Shown: positions 11,131 to 24,630, counted from the stretch's first letter. The stretch: DNA of 64,000 bases from Tetmemena sp. SeJ-2015 (GCA_027382625.1 JAJKFJ010021837.1:1-64000), one strand, 5' to 3'. Notes: generated by a model not told the origin, from the letters alone. Program-made: numbers and translations.

Positions 11131-14100
11131 AGAACTTACTAGACGATATCTTTTAGAGTCGCTACTTGTGGACTTTTCCTTAATTATCTTGTATGGATGT
11201 ACAGTGTGACAGTCTGATGATTTTTATATTGTGATTCTAGTCCTTTTCTTTGGGATGGAAAATCTCACTACATGTTGCAATGATAACTCTCTGTGGTCTT
11301 TCCTTCATTGTTTAGTCCTCCTCTTGAGTAGGTGTAAAACTCCTGAAAGTACCCAACATCTTAGGAAGTGTGATACTGTGCTCTAAGTAACGATACAAAA
11401 TTCATGTTCTGGGAATGTGTGTTGAGGTTGTACTTGTAAGTGTAGCCCATAGGGATATAGAAGCACTCTCGGATCTTCTCGCATTGTGCATGAAAAGTAA
11501 CGATATATGACTCTTCTTTGCTACAATAGTAGTTGGTGCGGATCATGTTGGGATTTCATATGACCTATATGACTTCGCATTAGTAGAGCAGGGATCTTAT
11601 TGATATTAGCTTTTGTCAAGAATATTATTTCTAATGTAACTAGAAGTCAGATTCCTATTCTCTTATAGTTTGAATTAGAATATATGGATGGAGAGGAAAA
11701 AACGATACAGGTATAGATTATTTGTTGATAACTATAATATTCATCTATTTTTAATTAATTTATTAGATACCCTTATCTGTATCTTAGTATGTGAAAATCT
11801 CCCTTGGCTCTAATCCGGAATTAAGTACAACTAAGACTTGTGCATGTAAGTAGAACGGTTTAATCTAGTGACGTAGTTGTTCCTTCTCGCTTCTGAGTAA
11901 ACACTCGCTTGATTACGAAACTTTTACGACCTACCTATATCGTATTTACGCTTTCAGTACTTGTAGTGCAGGCTGAATATCTGACTTAACACTATCAAAT
12001 TGTTTCTTTCCTTTTTTGTTACTGCATACACTCTCTACATCACCTCTTTCACGTGATATACTTGATGTCAGATAAGATTATCAAGCTATTATGGTGCTAG
12101 TATATAAGAAATCACTGATTATTCATTATTGAGGTTTCTATTGTCATTATGGATTACGAGAATGTCAAGACTAAAAGCTTTCTACTTTATTGAGCTTGAC
12201 ATCCTATAGTGATATAACAAATAACCTCGAGATTAGATTTAGAGTCTGAAGTAGTTAGATTAGTTCCGTATATAATATTTGATAGAAGAGACGTTTGAGT
12301 CTTCCATTTTGAGCTTATATCGTTATTTTGTATACCAATCTAAATTATATACTATGAGATGAGTAATAATGATTATGAAGATAACTTAAGTTGAGTCAAG
12401 CTATCTTAAAAAGAATTGTCTGACTACATATTAATTTAGTTGAGCCATGTATAGTATTTCGCGTTGGACTGAGATGAAACATTTACAATCAGGCTGTAAT
12501 TAATTATTAAGATCATCTATTTGGGTGAGCAGTCTGTCATTGTGCTAAGGTTTGAAAGATCTAGCTCTTAACTTGAAGAGTCACTCTAGAGTATGTGAGT
12601 GTAATACGCTCACTATTAATCTTCACTCTTGTGTATTTCTCACATACTAATTAATCTACTACGTGTGGATATTAATGTCTGAACTTAACCTTACCGTAGG
12701 TCAAAAGTCAAGTGTGACTATTAAATAATCAGGTGGCTTAGATTCACGAAATGTAAAAATGTAATACATCCTGTAAATATCCCGATACATCCTTGGCTTG
12801 CTTTATTAGTTCGATAACTTGCTTCATCTGAGAGACACTGCTCGGTTCCAACATTTCGTGATGTAGCCTGATCTGCTTCATATTCATGCGCTTCCTCTAA
12901 AGCTTTATCGTATAAATAAAATACTCGCAATTATTTTGTCAAGGCTGTTGTGGTTTCCTCAAATAAATTAAAAATAGTTTTCAATTGTTATGATAAGTGA
13001 ATGGTACAAGCGACTCTTTGTAAGTAAACAGTGTAGAGTTATCATTTACGTTGGCTAAGCCAACAAGTATTTGCTAACAATACTCTGCCAAATTTTTTCA
13101 TTCTCATGGAGTATGGTCAAACTCACAACGATCATAATTATATTCGCTAGATTAAATTATAATCATTAGGAGAAGTTTGAAATTGAGCGTGCAGAGCGAT
13201 AAGAGATCTTCTGTGCTTTTAAATTGTCAAATGTCCTATAAGAGTTGTAGTCATAGAAGATTGTGGGGATCGTTCAATGAATCATTCTGGCCTCTCCTAG
13301 TTGCTCTCTTAATTAGATATTGACTGAGGGTGATACTCTAGAGAAGAAGTATCAAATAGAAAGTTATATGGACCGTGTGTGTTGTGAATATCGACGAAGA
13401 TTATTATAAATTAAAGTGACAATTTGGATTTTGAATTGGAGGTTAAACAGAATTTCTGAGATATATATTTAAAATGCGCCATCTAAATGCCATTATGGAA
13501 GATACCAATCTTCTAAGAATACATCTTAGTATGATCATGTAGTGTAATGTGTTGAAAATGTGAATTACTTAGTACACATGTAGGATCTTCAGTGATTTCT
13601 TCTAATTATAAGACGGCATAGGTCGAGATTATCTTTGTGAGAGTTCAAATACTTATATATCACTTCATTGAATGAACAATCTGTTAAAATAAGCAATTGA
13701 TGAAAACCGTTTGGATGAGACTTCCGTTATTGTAGAGTAGAAATTAATTTTGAAAGTTGTATTATAGCAATAATCATAGCACGAATGCTGACATAGAGTA
13801 AAATAGAGATGCACTGGAATACCTAAGAATATATGACCAAGCAGTTGATCTAATGGTTATCTATGATGAGACTGATAAGTCAGTGTATGAAATCGAGTAA
13901 GTGCTAGTTCGAGTAAATGTAGAGTATATTAGATAACATCTACTCACAAGACTGAGCCTAATACGCATTTACAGGTATCTGGTGAGCTCTAGTTCTATAA
14001 GAAGACTCATTTTAAGATATGCCAATTCTATCTGGAATATGTATTTTGGAGATTGTTTGAAAAGTTCTCAACATCTTGTAATCAATGAAATCCATTCTAC

Positions 14101-16740
14101 ACAAATTTCATTTTCAGTCTGTATTGCATACTCCGATACAGACTGCTACTATCAATACAGAAGTTAGCACTGTAGTTGGAGCCTGAGAGGTGGAGCAGAT
14201 ATATATAAAATCTGCCTCATTAAAGTAGAGTATTGAGTCGGTACTTGTTCTACATCAATCTTTATAACCGTTAGATTCACTCTTAATTAATAATAATTGT
14301 AGAGAGGAGAATGTACGAGGGATCTTCATAAGTGAGATTCAGCTGAGACGGAAAACTCGACATTCAGCTAGAGTGATGCATGTATGCTGAGGAGACATTA
14401 GAATGAAAAGGTCGTCCTCTTCACATACTCTAGATAAGCGCTGAGTCCAATTGTATTTTCGAGATTATAATTTGATTTAAATACGACTTATCGCGTGAAA
14501 AATTATTCTCTGTTAAATGCGCATGGAGAGTCTCACTACGTAAGGAGATATGTTCTAAGTATGCAGAGAGACACTACAATAGGCTTGAGCTTCACGTGCA
14601 ATTATGTCTAGTTGCACAGACATGAGCTGCAATGAGAGTATATAGTGAGGAAAGTATAGTAGGTGTATCATGCGAATTAAGTTGTGTGAGAATATTATTT
14701 AAGACTACTGAATATAACAAAAGTATTTGTCTTGTAAGCTATCGTAGAGATAGAGAGGCATATAGGATTGAGATCTCACTCGATGTAAAAAACTATCTCG
14801 TTAAGAGCATTAGTCTTGCAAATCATGGTGATGCTTCGGACACAGCAGCTTTTTAAAATTTTGGAGAAAATCGAATACAGCGCTTCAACTGTCTTCTTCA
14901 GCAGACACATAATCTTTTGGATAAAACAAAGACAGTATTATATAAGGATTTTAAGGCAATTTGGAAAGTAGGGTATCAACATATGATGCTAATAAATTGT
15001 GAGAGTAAGTGAATCTGTGAACTGGTATATTTTCTCCATCAAGGTATAAGATCACCAGGTGGAGTTCTAAGCGCAGAGTGTTCTATGTAAGGTTGTTATT
15101 GTCGGGAAATTATGTATATAATGTTGACTCAAGCATACTTCGCAATGAGCATTAGAGTGTAAAACCTAGAGATAATACTCAGCATTCTATTAATTTATTT
15201 GTGAGATGATAGATGGATAGACAATAATATTCTAGATGCAGAGACTGACCAGATAGTGTACTTGATAGACTTAAGTAGTTCGATAACCTTAATATTGCTA
15301 TAGTAAGTTTTCGATGTGTTAAGAGAAGAACTGCTGCTTACACATTAAGTGTATATAAATACACAGAGTTAATGTGAAAGTAATCCGTGGAAGTCATTTT
15401 GAAAAGTCTATCTACCATTCAATGAGAGAGCAGTAATCACTTATGCTTCTAAGAGCTACGATACGAGCGTTAACAGAGTTCAAGGCAATTATAGATAGAT
15501 AGTATTATTTCTCAGCTGTTGGATGTATAGTGAGTGTGTAGATAAGTGTAACATGTCCTCCCTCTGTGAAGGATGAGTATAGTGCTGCTCGAAGAGAGAG
15601 ACGTATTACGCCTTATATGAGAACGACTATGAGTACTTTTAGTGGAGAGTGAGTGAGAATGATGTGAGTGAATCTCTGGTTCTACGTGAGGATTTGGGGT
15701 CGTGTGTCAGTCCGTCCGTTTGATATTTCTGTAGTATGTGCGTAGAACTTAGTGACGATCTGGAGTGTAGAGGAGGATTCAGATAATTATAAATATTTAA
15801 TACGAAGAGCCCACTCTGTGTGAAGTGTTCTGATATCACCTTCTAATTATAAATTCCATGAGGGATGCACGCTCTCACATATGTATAATAGACTATACGT
15901 CTCAGTAATAGAGGAGTAGATTCGCACGCAGCTCATTAGATAGTTCGGATACAAAGCAGCATTCGGGTTCTTCACTAGAATATAACGAGGATTGGCTTGT
16001 CCTAAGAATCAGTAAAGTATTGCTATAGATTTTTATATTTTATATATGTTCCTTATGATAGGTAGTATAGAAAGCATTAAGTAGAGAATAAGATTATAAG
16101 CCGAATTTTATAAAATAGATAGACATTTGTTATATTGACTCTAATAAGTTTTGCATATTCCCAACACTTCGTAAATAGCCATTAAAGTTAGGGAAAGTTG
16201 TTGATTTATAACTCTAACCAGCAACTAAATAATTTAATATCTATATTTTATGTTAGATCTAGGAGTAGTGTTTGGAATTGTTGAGAGAACTTTCTTATAA
16301 TAATTAAAACCTCTAACTTAAATGTAATCACTGACTATAATATAGTTTAAAACCTTGTTAAATAATTATATTCCTGAGCATAAAAAAGTTTGTAATTTAG
16401 AAAGTTCACGTTGAATATTTTTGGTGTAAAGTAGATGTGTTTGTGTTTTTTCCGTTAGAATAGCGGAGAAATCTGAGAAGTTGTATTGCTTGGTAGATTA
16501 GATTAGATATAATTCTTATGCGAAAAAGCGAAGTGCTCAAGAGCTCTGGATATTAAATACTGCTCTTCTTAGATGCTCACTGTCCTTAACATCGCAACTT
16601 GTCTTTTTCTATAACGACGTTTGAACACTCGCACTCTTCATCTAAGTAAGTTAGATATTTATGTAATTTGTGATATAGAACTATATGCTGGCGCTTGTGT
16701 AACCTGTTTCATCTGTTCTTCTTTAATATGATTATAACAA
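11131..16740. other. Higher-GC island without recognisable genes
   Basis: About 5.6 kb whose base mix differs sharply from the rest of the window: far fewer A/T runs, many GAG, GTG, TAG and CTC words, and clearly higher GC by eye. It is continuous with the degenerate TBE copy on its left. No frame shows a recognisable domain with either code. Possible explanations are old, strongly mutated transposon DNA (TBE or another element) or a distinct germline-limited repeat. No terminal repeats or right-hand TBE end were found. Confidence 0.6.
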
Positions 16741-18390
16741 ATCATTATCAAGGAACATATATGTCATTATACATTTCATGAGGATAATATATGAGTCTCT
16801 TAAAAAAAAATGTTCTTGTTTTTTGGCAAACTTAATAAATTATAGTTATTAAGGACGAATATTCTTATTCTTTTAAATCATTTCTGATTAAATGATATTA
16901 TTCAAACTCTTAAAACGAACGATGGACTATATAATGACCAATTATAGATAGTATATGTATTTAGCACAAGTTAAACTCATATTTAATTTATATAATCTCA
17001 ATTAAATAGGAGTAGTTAATATTTTAAATTGAAAGTATTCTAATAATATGAGTTTATAAATATATGTGATTTTAGGACAATATAGATAAATGATACAAAA
17101 ATAAGAATTGGACATATGATTTAAATATTATTACACTTAGAAATCGTAAATCAGCATCTTTACTCTTCAAAATGTGGAAATTGCATCTATTATAAATTAA
17201 TACTACATCTACTTATAATTAACTTTCTGCCATATGAACGAATATAAACGACATAAAATTGTTTCATGATAGACAGGCAAGAAGAGCAGTTTTCAATATA
17301 ATCCGCGTCAGATAAATTATATGCAGCCTTATAGCTGTTTAGCAAGGTAATTTTAATCATCATATAAATATGGCAGAAAGTCTCGAGTGTACATTGAATA
17401 GATAAATACCTCGGAAACAAAGCTATTAAAAACATGAAAAGAGCACAAACGGAGGAGAGGCAAAATAAAGAATGAGAGAGTTTTTGATCTTCAAAAGCAA
17501 TTACTCCTCTCTATTTAATCGTACATTTCTCATTTTTTATATATTGATACCTTGAAAGCCCGATTAATTTTACTTAATTAAAATTTCATTATTTATTGGA
17601 CTCTTCCGGAATTTCTAATAAGCTTTTTTAAACAAGAGTAAAGCGAGATTACTTTTGAAGTTTTAGGTCCTTTCAATCAAATCATATCAGAAATATTCGT
17701 TTATCAAAATTATTGGATAATATAATTAACTTTTAATTCAATAAATTTAATATAAAGAGACTTACATTTAAAGTATTTATGCAAAAAAATCCACAATAAA
17801 TTTTAGGGAAAATATTTAATCTAAGAATTTTAGATAATTAAAATTTTAGTTTATCTCATATTAATTATAAAATTGACAGATTCAAATAGAAGAAGACAAA
17901 GAGCAGATTTGCGAATCAAAATTCGTTATTGATTAATATTATAAATCTTTTTAAGGTACAAAATGATGGCAAGATTTATTTGCTTTGAGCAATATTTTGA
18001 GCAATTCATTATTTTAATAGCCATCAAGCTCTAACCTTCAGTATACTGATTGTACTAATCACTGAAATTTAATTTTAAAAAAATATAAATAATATTAATA
18101 AATTTGTAAAAGAGTATTAATTTTTTAGACATCTAATGCACTTATTTTTTTATTAAAGAAATATCTACTCGCCACATGAATAAAGAAGAAGGTAAACTGT
18201 TCATGATTGATAATAACCTCCAAAACTCATAAATTTATAAAATAATATTATTTTTTAATTTTTTAAATTCGTTCTAATTAAATATTAACAAAAAGTTTAA
18301 AATTATAGGGAAGAGTAATCTAAATATATAAAATTCAATTCTAAAAATATTTCCTCTTTCAATTCTTCCTTTCTAAGAGAATGAAAAAAT
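16741..18390. other. AT-rich spacer inside the T1 interruption; nothing recognised
   Basis: Base composition returns to the AT-rich background at about 16.75 kb. No array exon, TBE match or foldback was found. Confidence 0.4.
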
Positions 18391-18399
18391 GGGGATAAA

Positions 18400-18721
18400 A
18401 TATTGATAGAAGGACAAAATGGATAAATATCTAATTAGATTACAAAAATTTTAAATATAGTAGAAATTTTGCAAACTTCGAGTCAGTTGAAATCATAGAT
18501 TTTACCCACCTCCTCATATTCATAATATCTTGTGTCGCTTATAACTCTCTACTGAGCACTCCCCGCAGAAAGTTGCAAGGATAAAAAGTTCTTAGAATTT
18601 GATGCTGAATCGAATGGTGTAATTATTATTTAAATTGGAGGCACTTCAACTGTCACTCATTTATATCCATTTTAATTTAATATCTAATTTAATTCACTTT
18701 TTTATTAAATTCTCAGCTATA
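18400..18721 (-). mobile_element. Element X copy, reverse orientation
   Basis: Read on the - strand, this matches the element X copy in T6: ATTCAGCATCAAATTCTAAG at about 18.6 kb, then AGTGCTCAGTAGAGAGTTAT and GCGACACAAG. The + strand end TCAGCTATA at 18713-18721 is the reverse complement of the family end TATAGCTGA. The other end is not clear. It is non-coding and inserted in the DNA that splits T1. Confidence 0.6.
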
Positions 18722-19192
18722 ATGAAAACTCTGATGAATAATAGTTATATAAAATATAATGAAGTCCTTCTTTTACATCAGTCATATAAAATTGAATTTT
18801 ATTTTTTATTAAAAGTTTTCAACAAAAAATTATCGAATATATTATCCTTAAATTATTCATAATTTGTAAATACCATCATAAAATGTTCTTTAAAAATATC
18901 AATACACGAGAACGACTATCCTCTACAGTAAAATTTAAAGTAAAATTTCATCATTAAAACCAACGTGTAGAGGCATTTATTTGCTAAAAATCCAAATAAG
19001 TAGGAATTTTTTGAATATTTTCACTAAAAAAATTTGATATTTAATGATTTTAATTATGGTAATTTTTAAATATGCCTGAGAATCTATAGGATAACTATTG
19101 TTAAAAACAAGCGATTATTGTTCTCTTATCTTTCTATCTCTAAAATAAACCTCTTTAAATTGGTTAATTTTAAAAGAAATGACTATTGCTGA

Positions 19193-19444
19193 TGCTCTCC
19201 TATTCAATCAGCAAAAACAAACGTAGTTTGCTCAAGCTTTAGCATGGGAGCTCGACTCAAATGGTTTGACCTTCACGATACCTACAAGCCAAACAAAACT
19301 TTGCCAGTCATCTAGGGCGACCTCAGCTCAGCCGGCGGCTAGACAACTGACCTTTGATGAGGACGCTCAGGCTTGCCGAGAGTCGAGCTCCCATTCTTTT
19401 GCTTGAGAAAGCTACATTTTTTTTGCAAATTGAATAGGAGAGTA
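19193..19444. mobile_element. Small element with 65-bp terminal inverted repeats
   Basis: The left arm (19193-19258) and right arm (19380-19444) are inverted copies that share CTCTCCTATTCAAT and GGGAGCTCGACTC. They flank a GC-rich centre of about 120 bases. The size, lack of coding capacity and inverted ends fit a non-autonomous (MITE-type) element. It is not related by sequence to the TBE ends. Confidence 0.7.
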
Positions 19445-19624
19445 CCAAGCTTATAATGTTTTAATAGTATCAATTGTCATAAAATATTAAAGCTAAAATA
19501 GTTTTAAATTAAACATCTCAATAAGGAATTCGATGATAATAGTTATTCTCTCTAATTTTTGATTTTAAAATTTATTTTATTTTAAAGATGCTCCAATTTT
19601 CTAAAATATTTTATTATATATTGT

Positions 19625-21090
19625 AGTAGTAGCATTGAATTCGCAAAATTTTTTTAAGCTTCGAGACAGTTGACTGACGGTTGAAGAGAGCAGGGCAGGT
19701 TTCCTGATAGAGTGGCTCTGATGCTTGGCAGTTGTAGATTAAAAGCTCTATTCTAGGTGGAAATCGTTTGAAATAAGGAATTAATTAAAAGTATGTTTGC
19801 CGATATAGATGATTGTAACGAAATTAATCGCCTAATTAGAATTGGCAGCTGTTTGGGAATTTGGTGTCAATCTGCATTGATGAGAGCATTTGGACTTTGG
19901 AACATTTTGGGTAGATTAGGTGCGTGGGCATTCTAGACTATTAGGTACGTGGTCCAATATTAAGGGCGCCGAGAATGTTCCAATTTACCAATCCTGCAGT
20001 GAGAGGAGGATGAAATAAGTAGAATAGGTGAGATGCGAATTAGAGTGTGAGTACTATATAGAAGCCACAGAGATATATTTATGTAGGATTAACACAACCG
20101 TAACTGAGCTGACCGACCAAGGCATAGCAGCCCTAGCAGCTATGTGACGAGTCGCAACGCATCTCTGTATAGTGCGAAGCGTTCTCTGAACGCCCCTTAG
20201 AGTGCCGTAACGATTCTTAGCCGGAAGGAGATAGAGCGACGGCGCAGGCGGCTGCGGCAAGCAAGCCATTTGAGTTCAATGCAGAGTAGCGGGAATTCTC
20301 TACACCTAATAGATAGGCAAGCAGTCTTAACTGCGCGACATGCAATTCTGAAAATGAGGAGGATTCTGCTATCAAGAGGAGACAAAGAAAGTGCTATATC
20401 TCAGCATGAGTAGAGTCATCAGGATGCAGGGGTTACAAAGCCAATCCAGACTTGAGAGAGTAATTCTGTGAGGAGATCAGATTGAGTACAATCAAAGACT
20501 GGAGGCTGTATAGCGGTACTTGCCGCAGCCGCCTGCGCCGTCGCTCTATCTCCTTCCAGCTAAGAATCTTTAGGCACTCTAAGGGCGTTGAGAACGCTTC
20601 GCACTATCAGAGATGGTTGGACTCAGTCACATAGCTGTAGGGCTGCTCATGCCTTGGGGTAGCTATTACGGTTGTGTTTATTTATATATTATCTCTGTGG
20701 CTTTATATATATCACACTCTAATTCGCACTCACATATTTATTTATCATCCTCCTCTCACTCAGGATTGGAACATTGGAACATTCTCGGCGCCCTTAATAT
20801 TGGCCAGTCCTAATAGTTAAATGCACGCCCTAATACTCCAAAATGTTCCAAAGTTCCAATGTTCCAATGTTCCAAACTCCAAATGTGCCAATTTAATTAG
20901 CGATTATTTAATTTATTATGGCAATTTTAATTAATTCCTTATTTCAAACGATTTCCACCTAGAATAGAGCTTTTAATCTACAACTGCCAAGCATCAGAGC
21001 CACTCTATCAGGAAACCTGCCCTGCTCTCTTCAACCGTCAGTCAACTGTCTCGAAGCTTAAAAAAATTTTGCGAATTCAATGCTACTACT
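19625..21090. mobile_element. Large foldback element, arms about 570-640 bp
   Basis: The left arm (19625-20261) and right arm (20519-21090) are inverted copies around a 257-base centre. The outermost stretches (AGTAGTAGCATTGAATTCGC) and the innermost GC-rich ones (GGCGCAGGCGGCTGCGGCAAG against its complement) match very well. The mid-arm parts differ, including clustered GTTCCAAT-type repeats at 20.76-20.87 kb in the right arm only. There is no convincing coding frame. It ends 22 bases before exon F of T1, so it sits in or beside the preceding intron. Confidence 0.8.
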
Positions 21091-21111
21091 CCAATAATAT
21101 TTTTACGTTCG

Positions 21112-21481
21112 GGGTTTTGAATTCAAACTACTTATTTGACTTCATTTGCAAATAGCTTAAAAACAGATCTTCTATTCGTAACTTAAAATCTATTGTGAAT
21201 GGAATAAGTCTTATTAAAAACTTCATATTTCGATTAGGAATAGACGGTGATAAAAATTGTATTATAAAAGAACTCTATGAAAGCCATTAGATTGTAAAGA
21301 ATGTACTAAAAAGATTTAGAAGAGAAGAGAGAGAGCAAAATGAAATTCTTAGAGAATACCAAAATAATGAAAAAAGTAAATATCTTTATCAAGAATTCAT
21401 TTCCTCTTTGCTCAGTATTCTTTAGAGTTATGCTTATGATTTCTCTATGAAAGAGATTTCTCATTTATTAGTCGATCAATA
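21112..21481 (+). CDS. T1 exon F (resumes the interrupted gene)
   Basis: The frame is open for about 120 codons with TAG as Gln. It begins VLNSNYLFDFICKQLK, contains SIRNLKSIVNG, ESHQIVKNVLKRFRREEREQ and ends SHLLVDQQ at a TA|GT junction, exactly as in the other copies. It must belong with the 5' exons at 5.8-7.2 kb, because T1 otherwise lacks its exon F and no other 5' exons lie between. The split is therefore about 14 kb of inserted DNA. Confidence 0.75.
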
Positions 21482-22206
21482 GTTTCATTTTATTTTATAT
21501 TGAATTGTAAATATTGGTTAGGATCATTTTAAAATATTTGACTGATTAAAATAAGTAATAAATTTTACAACTTTAGGGCTATTTAAATTACTTTAAAACT
21601 TCAAAAGCTTTAACTTTGCTCGAGAGTCTTTCAAAAATTTATATGAGTTTTCCTTAATCATAATGTGTATTGCAATTCTGAATAAGATTCTCGAACTCTT
21701 TTCACTGATTTCTATTTTTTAACTGAGCCTCTTAAGACTCTCTCTGAAATGCGCTATTCCAAAAATATTTGGTAGGAAATAAATTTCATAGAATTTGAAG
21801 CAGTATATAATGTTGATAATTCAAGTTTCACTCCAAAAATACATTTCAAAATTTTACTCCCTGAATTAATTTCAAATAGCACTTTTTCACGAGTGGTGAT
21901 TTGGATGTTAGATCAAGGGCAATCTTTATTCACTGAGATACTCTTGCTAAAGAAGTTCTTCTTGTGACTGATGGTAGTTTCTTAAAGCTCAGTTTGTTCT
22001 GTTTGTTTTTGGGTATGTACATATAGTTATCAGTATTTTTATTAAAGGGATTGCTTTTCAAAGTTAATACGAAGTATTATGTTGATGTTGGCAGTTTTAA
22101 TTCATAACAATAAATTTTGAGAAATTATTCAATTTTCTCATAAACTTCAGCTATAGTATCTCAAAACAATCTTAAGCCATCTGAAAAAATTTAAACCAGA
22201 AGAATA

Positions 22207-23065
22207 ATGGGGGGGGGGGGGCGGAGAGTTAGCATCAGCCCCTCAATTTATGAAAATAAAAAGCTAAAAAATCGCTAAAAAAAAGCCAAAATCTACCGAA
22301 AATGCAAAAGAATTAAGAGAAAATATTGAATTTGAAATTTAATTGAGGGTCAAAAATTATGATTTCATATTTAATCGATGTAATTAAAAATACACTTCTA
22401 AGTCTAAAATGTCACCTATTTATCTAAGTTAGCTATTTACATGATCAAGGGCTTATTTTACTTACCTGACTAAAACTGTCTCATCATTTTTCTAAACTTT
22501 GCTCTTGGATGTTTTCTTCTCTACCTCATCGGTATATTACCTTTACTTTATTAATACAGAAGAATTCCTGCAAGTGAGTACAAAATTAATGATATTACTC
22601 TCTTTGTCCGGTATTTGATCGATACTCACGTTATACTTATATTGATAGTTAAATAATTTTTATCGAGAGAGGTATTGTGCCTCTTTTTAATCGTTTTAGA
22701 AATTGGTATAATTTCTAGAAAAATGAAGAAATTTTATTTAAACCAATGATGTTTGGGTTCTCCACTTTCATATATTATATAAACCGAAACTCTTGTGAGC
22801 AGTATCTAGAGGTGATAAACTGTGACTGGTAAGGGCTAAATGGCAGCAAGAAACGCCCAGGAAATGAATAAAATCACATGCAAATCAACTTAAGCATGTC
22901 TTTAGAAACTTTGAGTATGTAGATATATATATCCTCATGGAAATTATAGATGCAAAAATCTATTCATTTTTTGGCATTTTCGGCCGATTTTTGCCTATTT
23001 AGCCAAAATTTTTTAGCTTCTTAAATCTTTATTTTGGGGAGCTTAACTTCCGCCCCCTCCGAATA
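22207..23065. mobile_element. Foldback element with G-rich tip and inverted repeats of about 90 bp
   Basis: The left end is a run of 12 G followed by CGGAGAGTTAGCATCAGCCC; the right end is TAACTTCCGCCCCCTCC. The inner parts of the repeats (AATAAAAAGCTAAAAAATC against TTTTTAGCTTCTTAAATC, and GCCAAAATCTACCGAAAATG against CATTTTCGGCCGATTTTTG) are imperfect. The centre is about 680 bases without a recognised gene. It belongs with the G-tipped elements at 42.4, 47.7 and 52.6 kb by structure only. Confidence 0.7.
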
Positions 23066-23948
23066 TATAATTGACTATAAATTTCCAACAATGGTAATAG
23101 ACAATCTTTAATTATTAAAATTGTTTATTTTATATATTATATTTGTTAAAAACTTAAAATTTAGAAGCTCTTAGATTCAACCCTTGAAGTTAGGATTAGA
23201 GTTTTTGAGGTCATATCTTGGAGGGTTTGCTAGCGGGATCCTTTTAAAAGCTTTCTCTTTTGTAATTATGGTAAATACTGTGAATTTGAAAAAGAAAAGT
23301 GCGTTTTTTATGCAGGAAATCTTATGAAATTATTATTTCCAAGATGAATTTCATCAAATCAAGATGATTAGCACAAACTATTTTTGGAATGCAGACCCGC
23401 AATGAATTTTTTGAAATCTAATATTTTTATTACCTTCTGTTAATTAAGTAGTTTTTTTTGTTTTCATTTATTCAGTCAAACTAGTTTCTATGAGGGTATT
23501 TTTTCTAGCATATTTTTATCGCCATAATTATGAGATAAAGAGTTAGAAGAGAGGGAAGCCAGAATAATCAAGTTCAAATTCGCTCTCCTGATTCTCTAAA
23601 GTGAACAAAGAAGAGTCGCTTCGTAGACTTAAGAGCCACTCCATAGACTGACATATGTGCTCAAACAGAGGCTACGTAGATTATGAATAAGTTTTCATTA
23701 TGCTCTGATGGTTTATTAATACTTTATATTATATTTGTTATCTTGTTTGGATATTGCAAGAATTACTTTATCAAATTTATTTCCTCATATTTAATTTAAT
23801 AAAGAGATTTATTCTATTATATTTAAAGATAATTAAATTATTATTTCTTAACTTATTTTATATTAACATATCATTTAAGTCTTCTTCTATTAATTTGATA
23901 TAAGCTTTTAAAATTAATTTAAATTAAAATAAATATTGTATTTATAGA

Positions 23949-24345
23949 ATGTTATTGAGAGTTGAACAGATTTAAGAAGATCAAGAAGAAGAGCAAGAAG
24001 AAGATGAAGAATATAAAGCTATAACTTTAATTTAAATAAAATTTGATAATAGCTTCGAAATAAAAATGGGAAATTCAAAATTATAAATAGTCTAAATAAT
24101 TGAATTCCTTATAATCTGCTGCATTCTCTAAAAATCTCCATATCTTTCTTCTGAAGGAGAAAAAAATCTTACATTATTTTTATTTTTAATGTAAAATTTA
24201 GTTAACTATAGCTTTTTTCGATCTGAATAATGCCTATTAATATAGTAAAAAGGCTTTTAAGATATTTTAAATTTTAAAAAATTTTATTTTGCAATTATTA
24301 TCTATAAATTTTTCTATTTAGAATTTCTTTATAAATTAATTCTTT
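23949..24345 (+). CDS. Possible T1 exon before the last exon
   Basis: With TAA/TAG as Gln a frame of about 130 codons is open. It starts MLLRVEQIQEDQEEEQEEDE, which is very acidic. Its first bases align with a short conserved stretch before the last exon in T2, T3 and T4 (AGAATACT...AGAGAGTTAAGA...TTCAAGAAGAAG). The acidic start therefore probably is coding. The later part may be intron that happens to be open, since no other copy is open so far. Confidence 0.4.
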
Positions 24346-24630
24346 TTTGAAGTACATTCTAAGATTATTGATTTTACAAAAGAGACTTAAAAGATTGAAA
24401 GAGAGTTAAGGCTTCTCAATGCTTCTGAAATTATGAACAAATTTCCAAGAGAGAGAATAATAGAAGAAATATGCGAAGGAGAAGTAGCTATACCAAAATA
24501 TAACGCACTGTTAAGCAAATACTTCTTTTAAATCAATTATAATATGTTTAACTTTGTTTAAAAGTAGCCAAAAAATGAGGAAAATAAATATACAAAGTTA
24601 AACAACTTAAATATTATTTTTAAATATTGA
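24322..24630 (+). CDS. T1 last exon (G)
   Basis: The frame contains ETQKIERELRLLNASEIMNK, which matches IKRELILLKAPEIM in the last exon of T2-T4. It ends at TGA 24628-24630. The tail is about 25 codons longer than in the other copies because the TGA used there is absent. The upstream boundary is uncertain (a TTTAG lies at about 24317-24321). It ends 410 bp before T2. Confidence 0.65.

Noticed and set aside
14632..14856. Open frame in the GC-richer island
   Set aside because: No recognisable motif, no similarity elsewhere in the window, and length expected by chance at this composition. The same holds for frames near 12.7, 13.98 and 15.6 kb.
20054..20385. - strand frames within the large foldback
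   Set aside because: GC-rich arm sequence gives open frames on both strands; the translation is Arg/Leu-rich with no domain, and the matching arm does not keep the frame.
23117..23327. Open frame with a hydrophobic middle (GGFASGILLKAFSF), TAG as Gln
   Set aside because: Lies between exons F and G of T1 but matches no exon of the other copies; AT-rich DNA without TAA/TAG stops opens such frames often.
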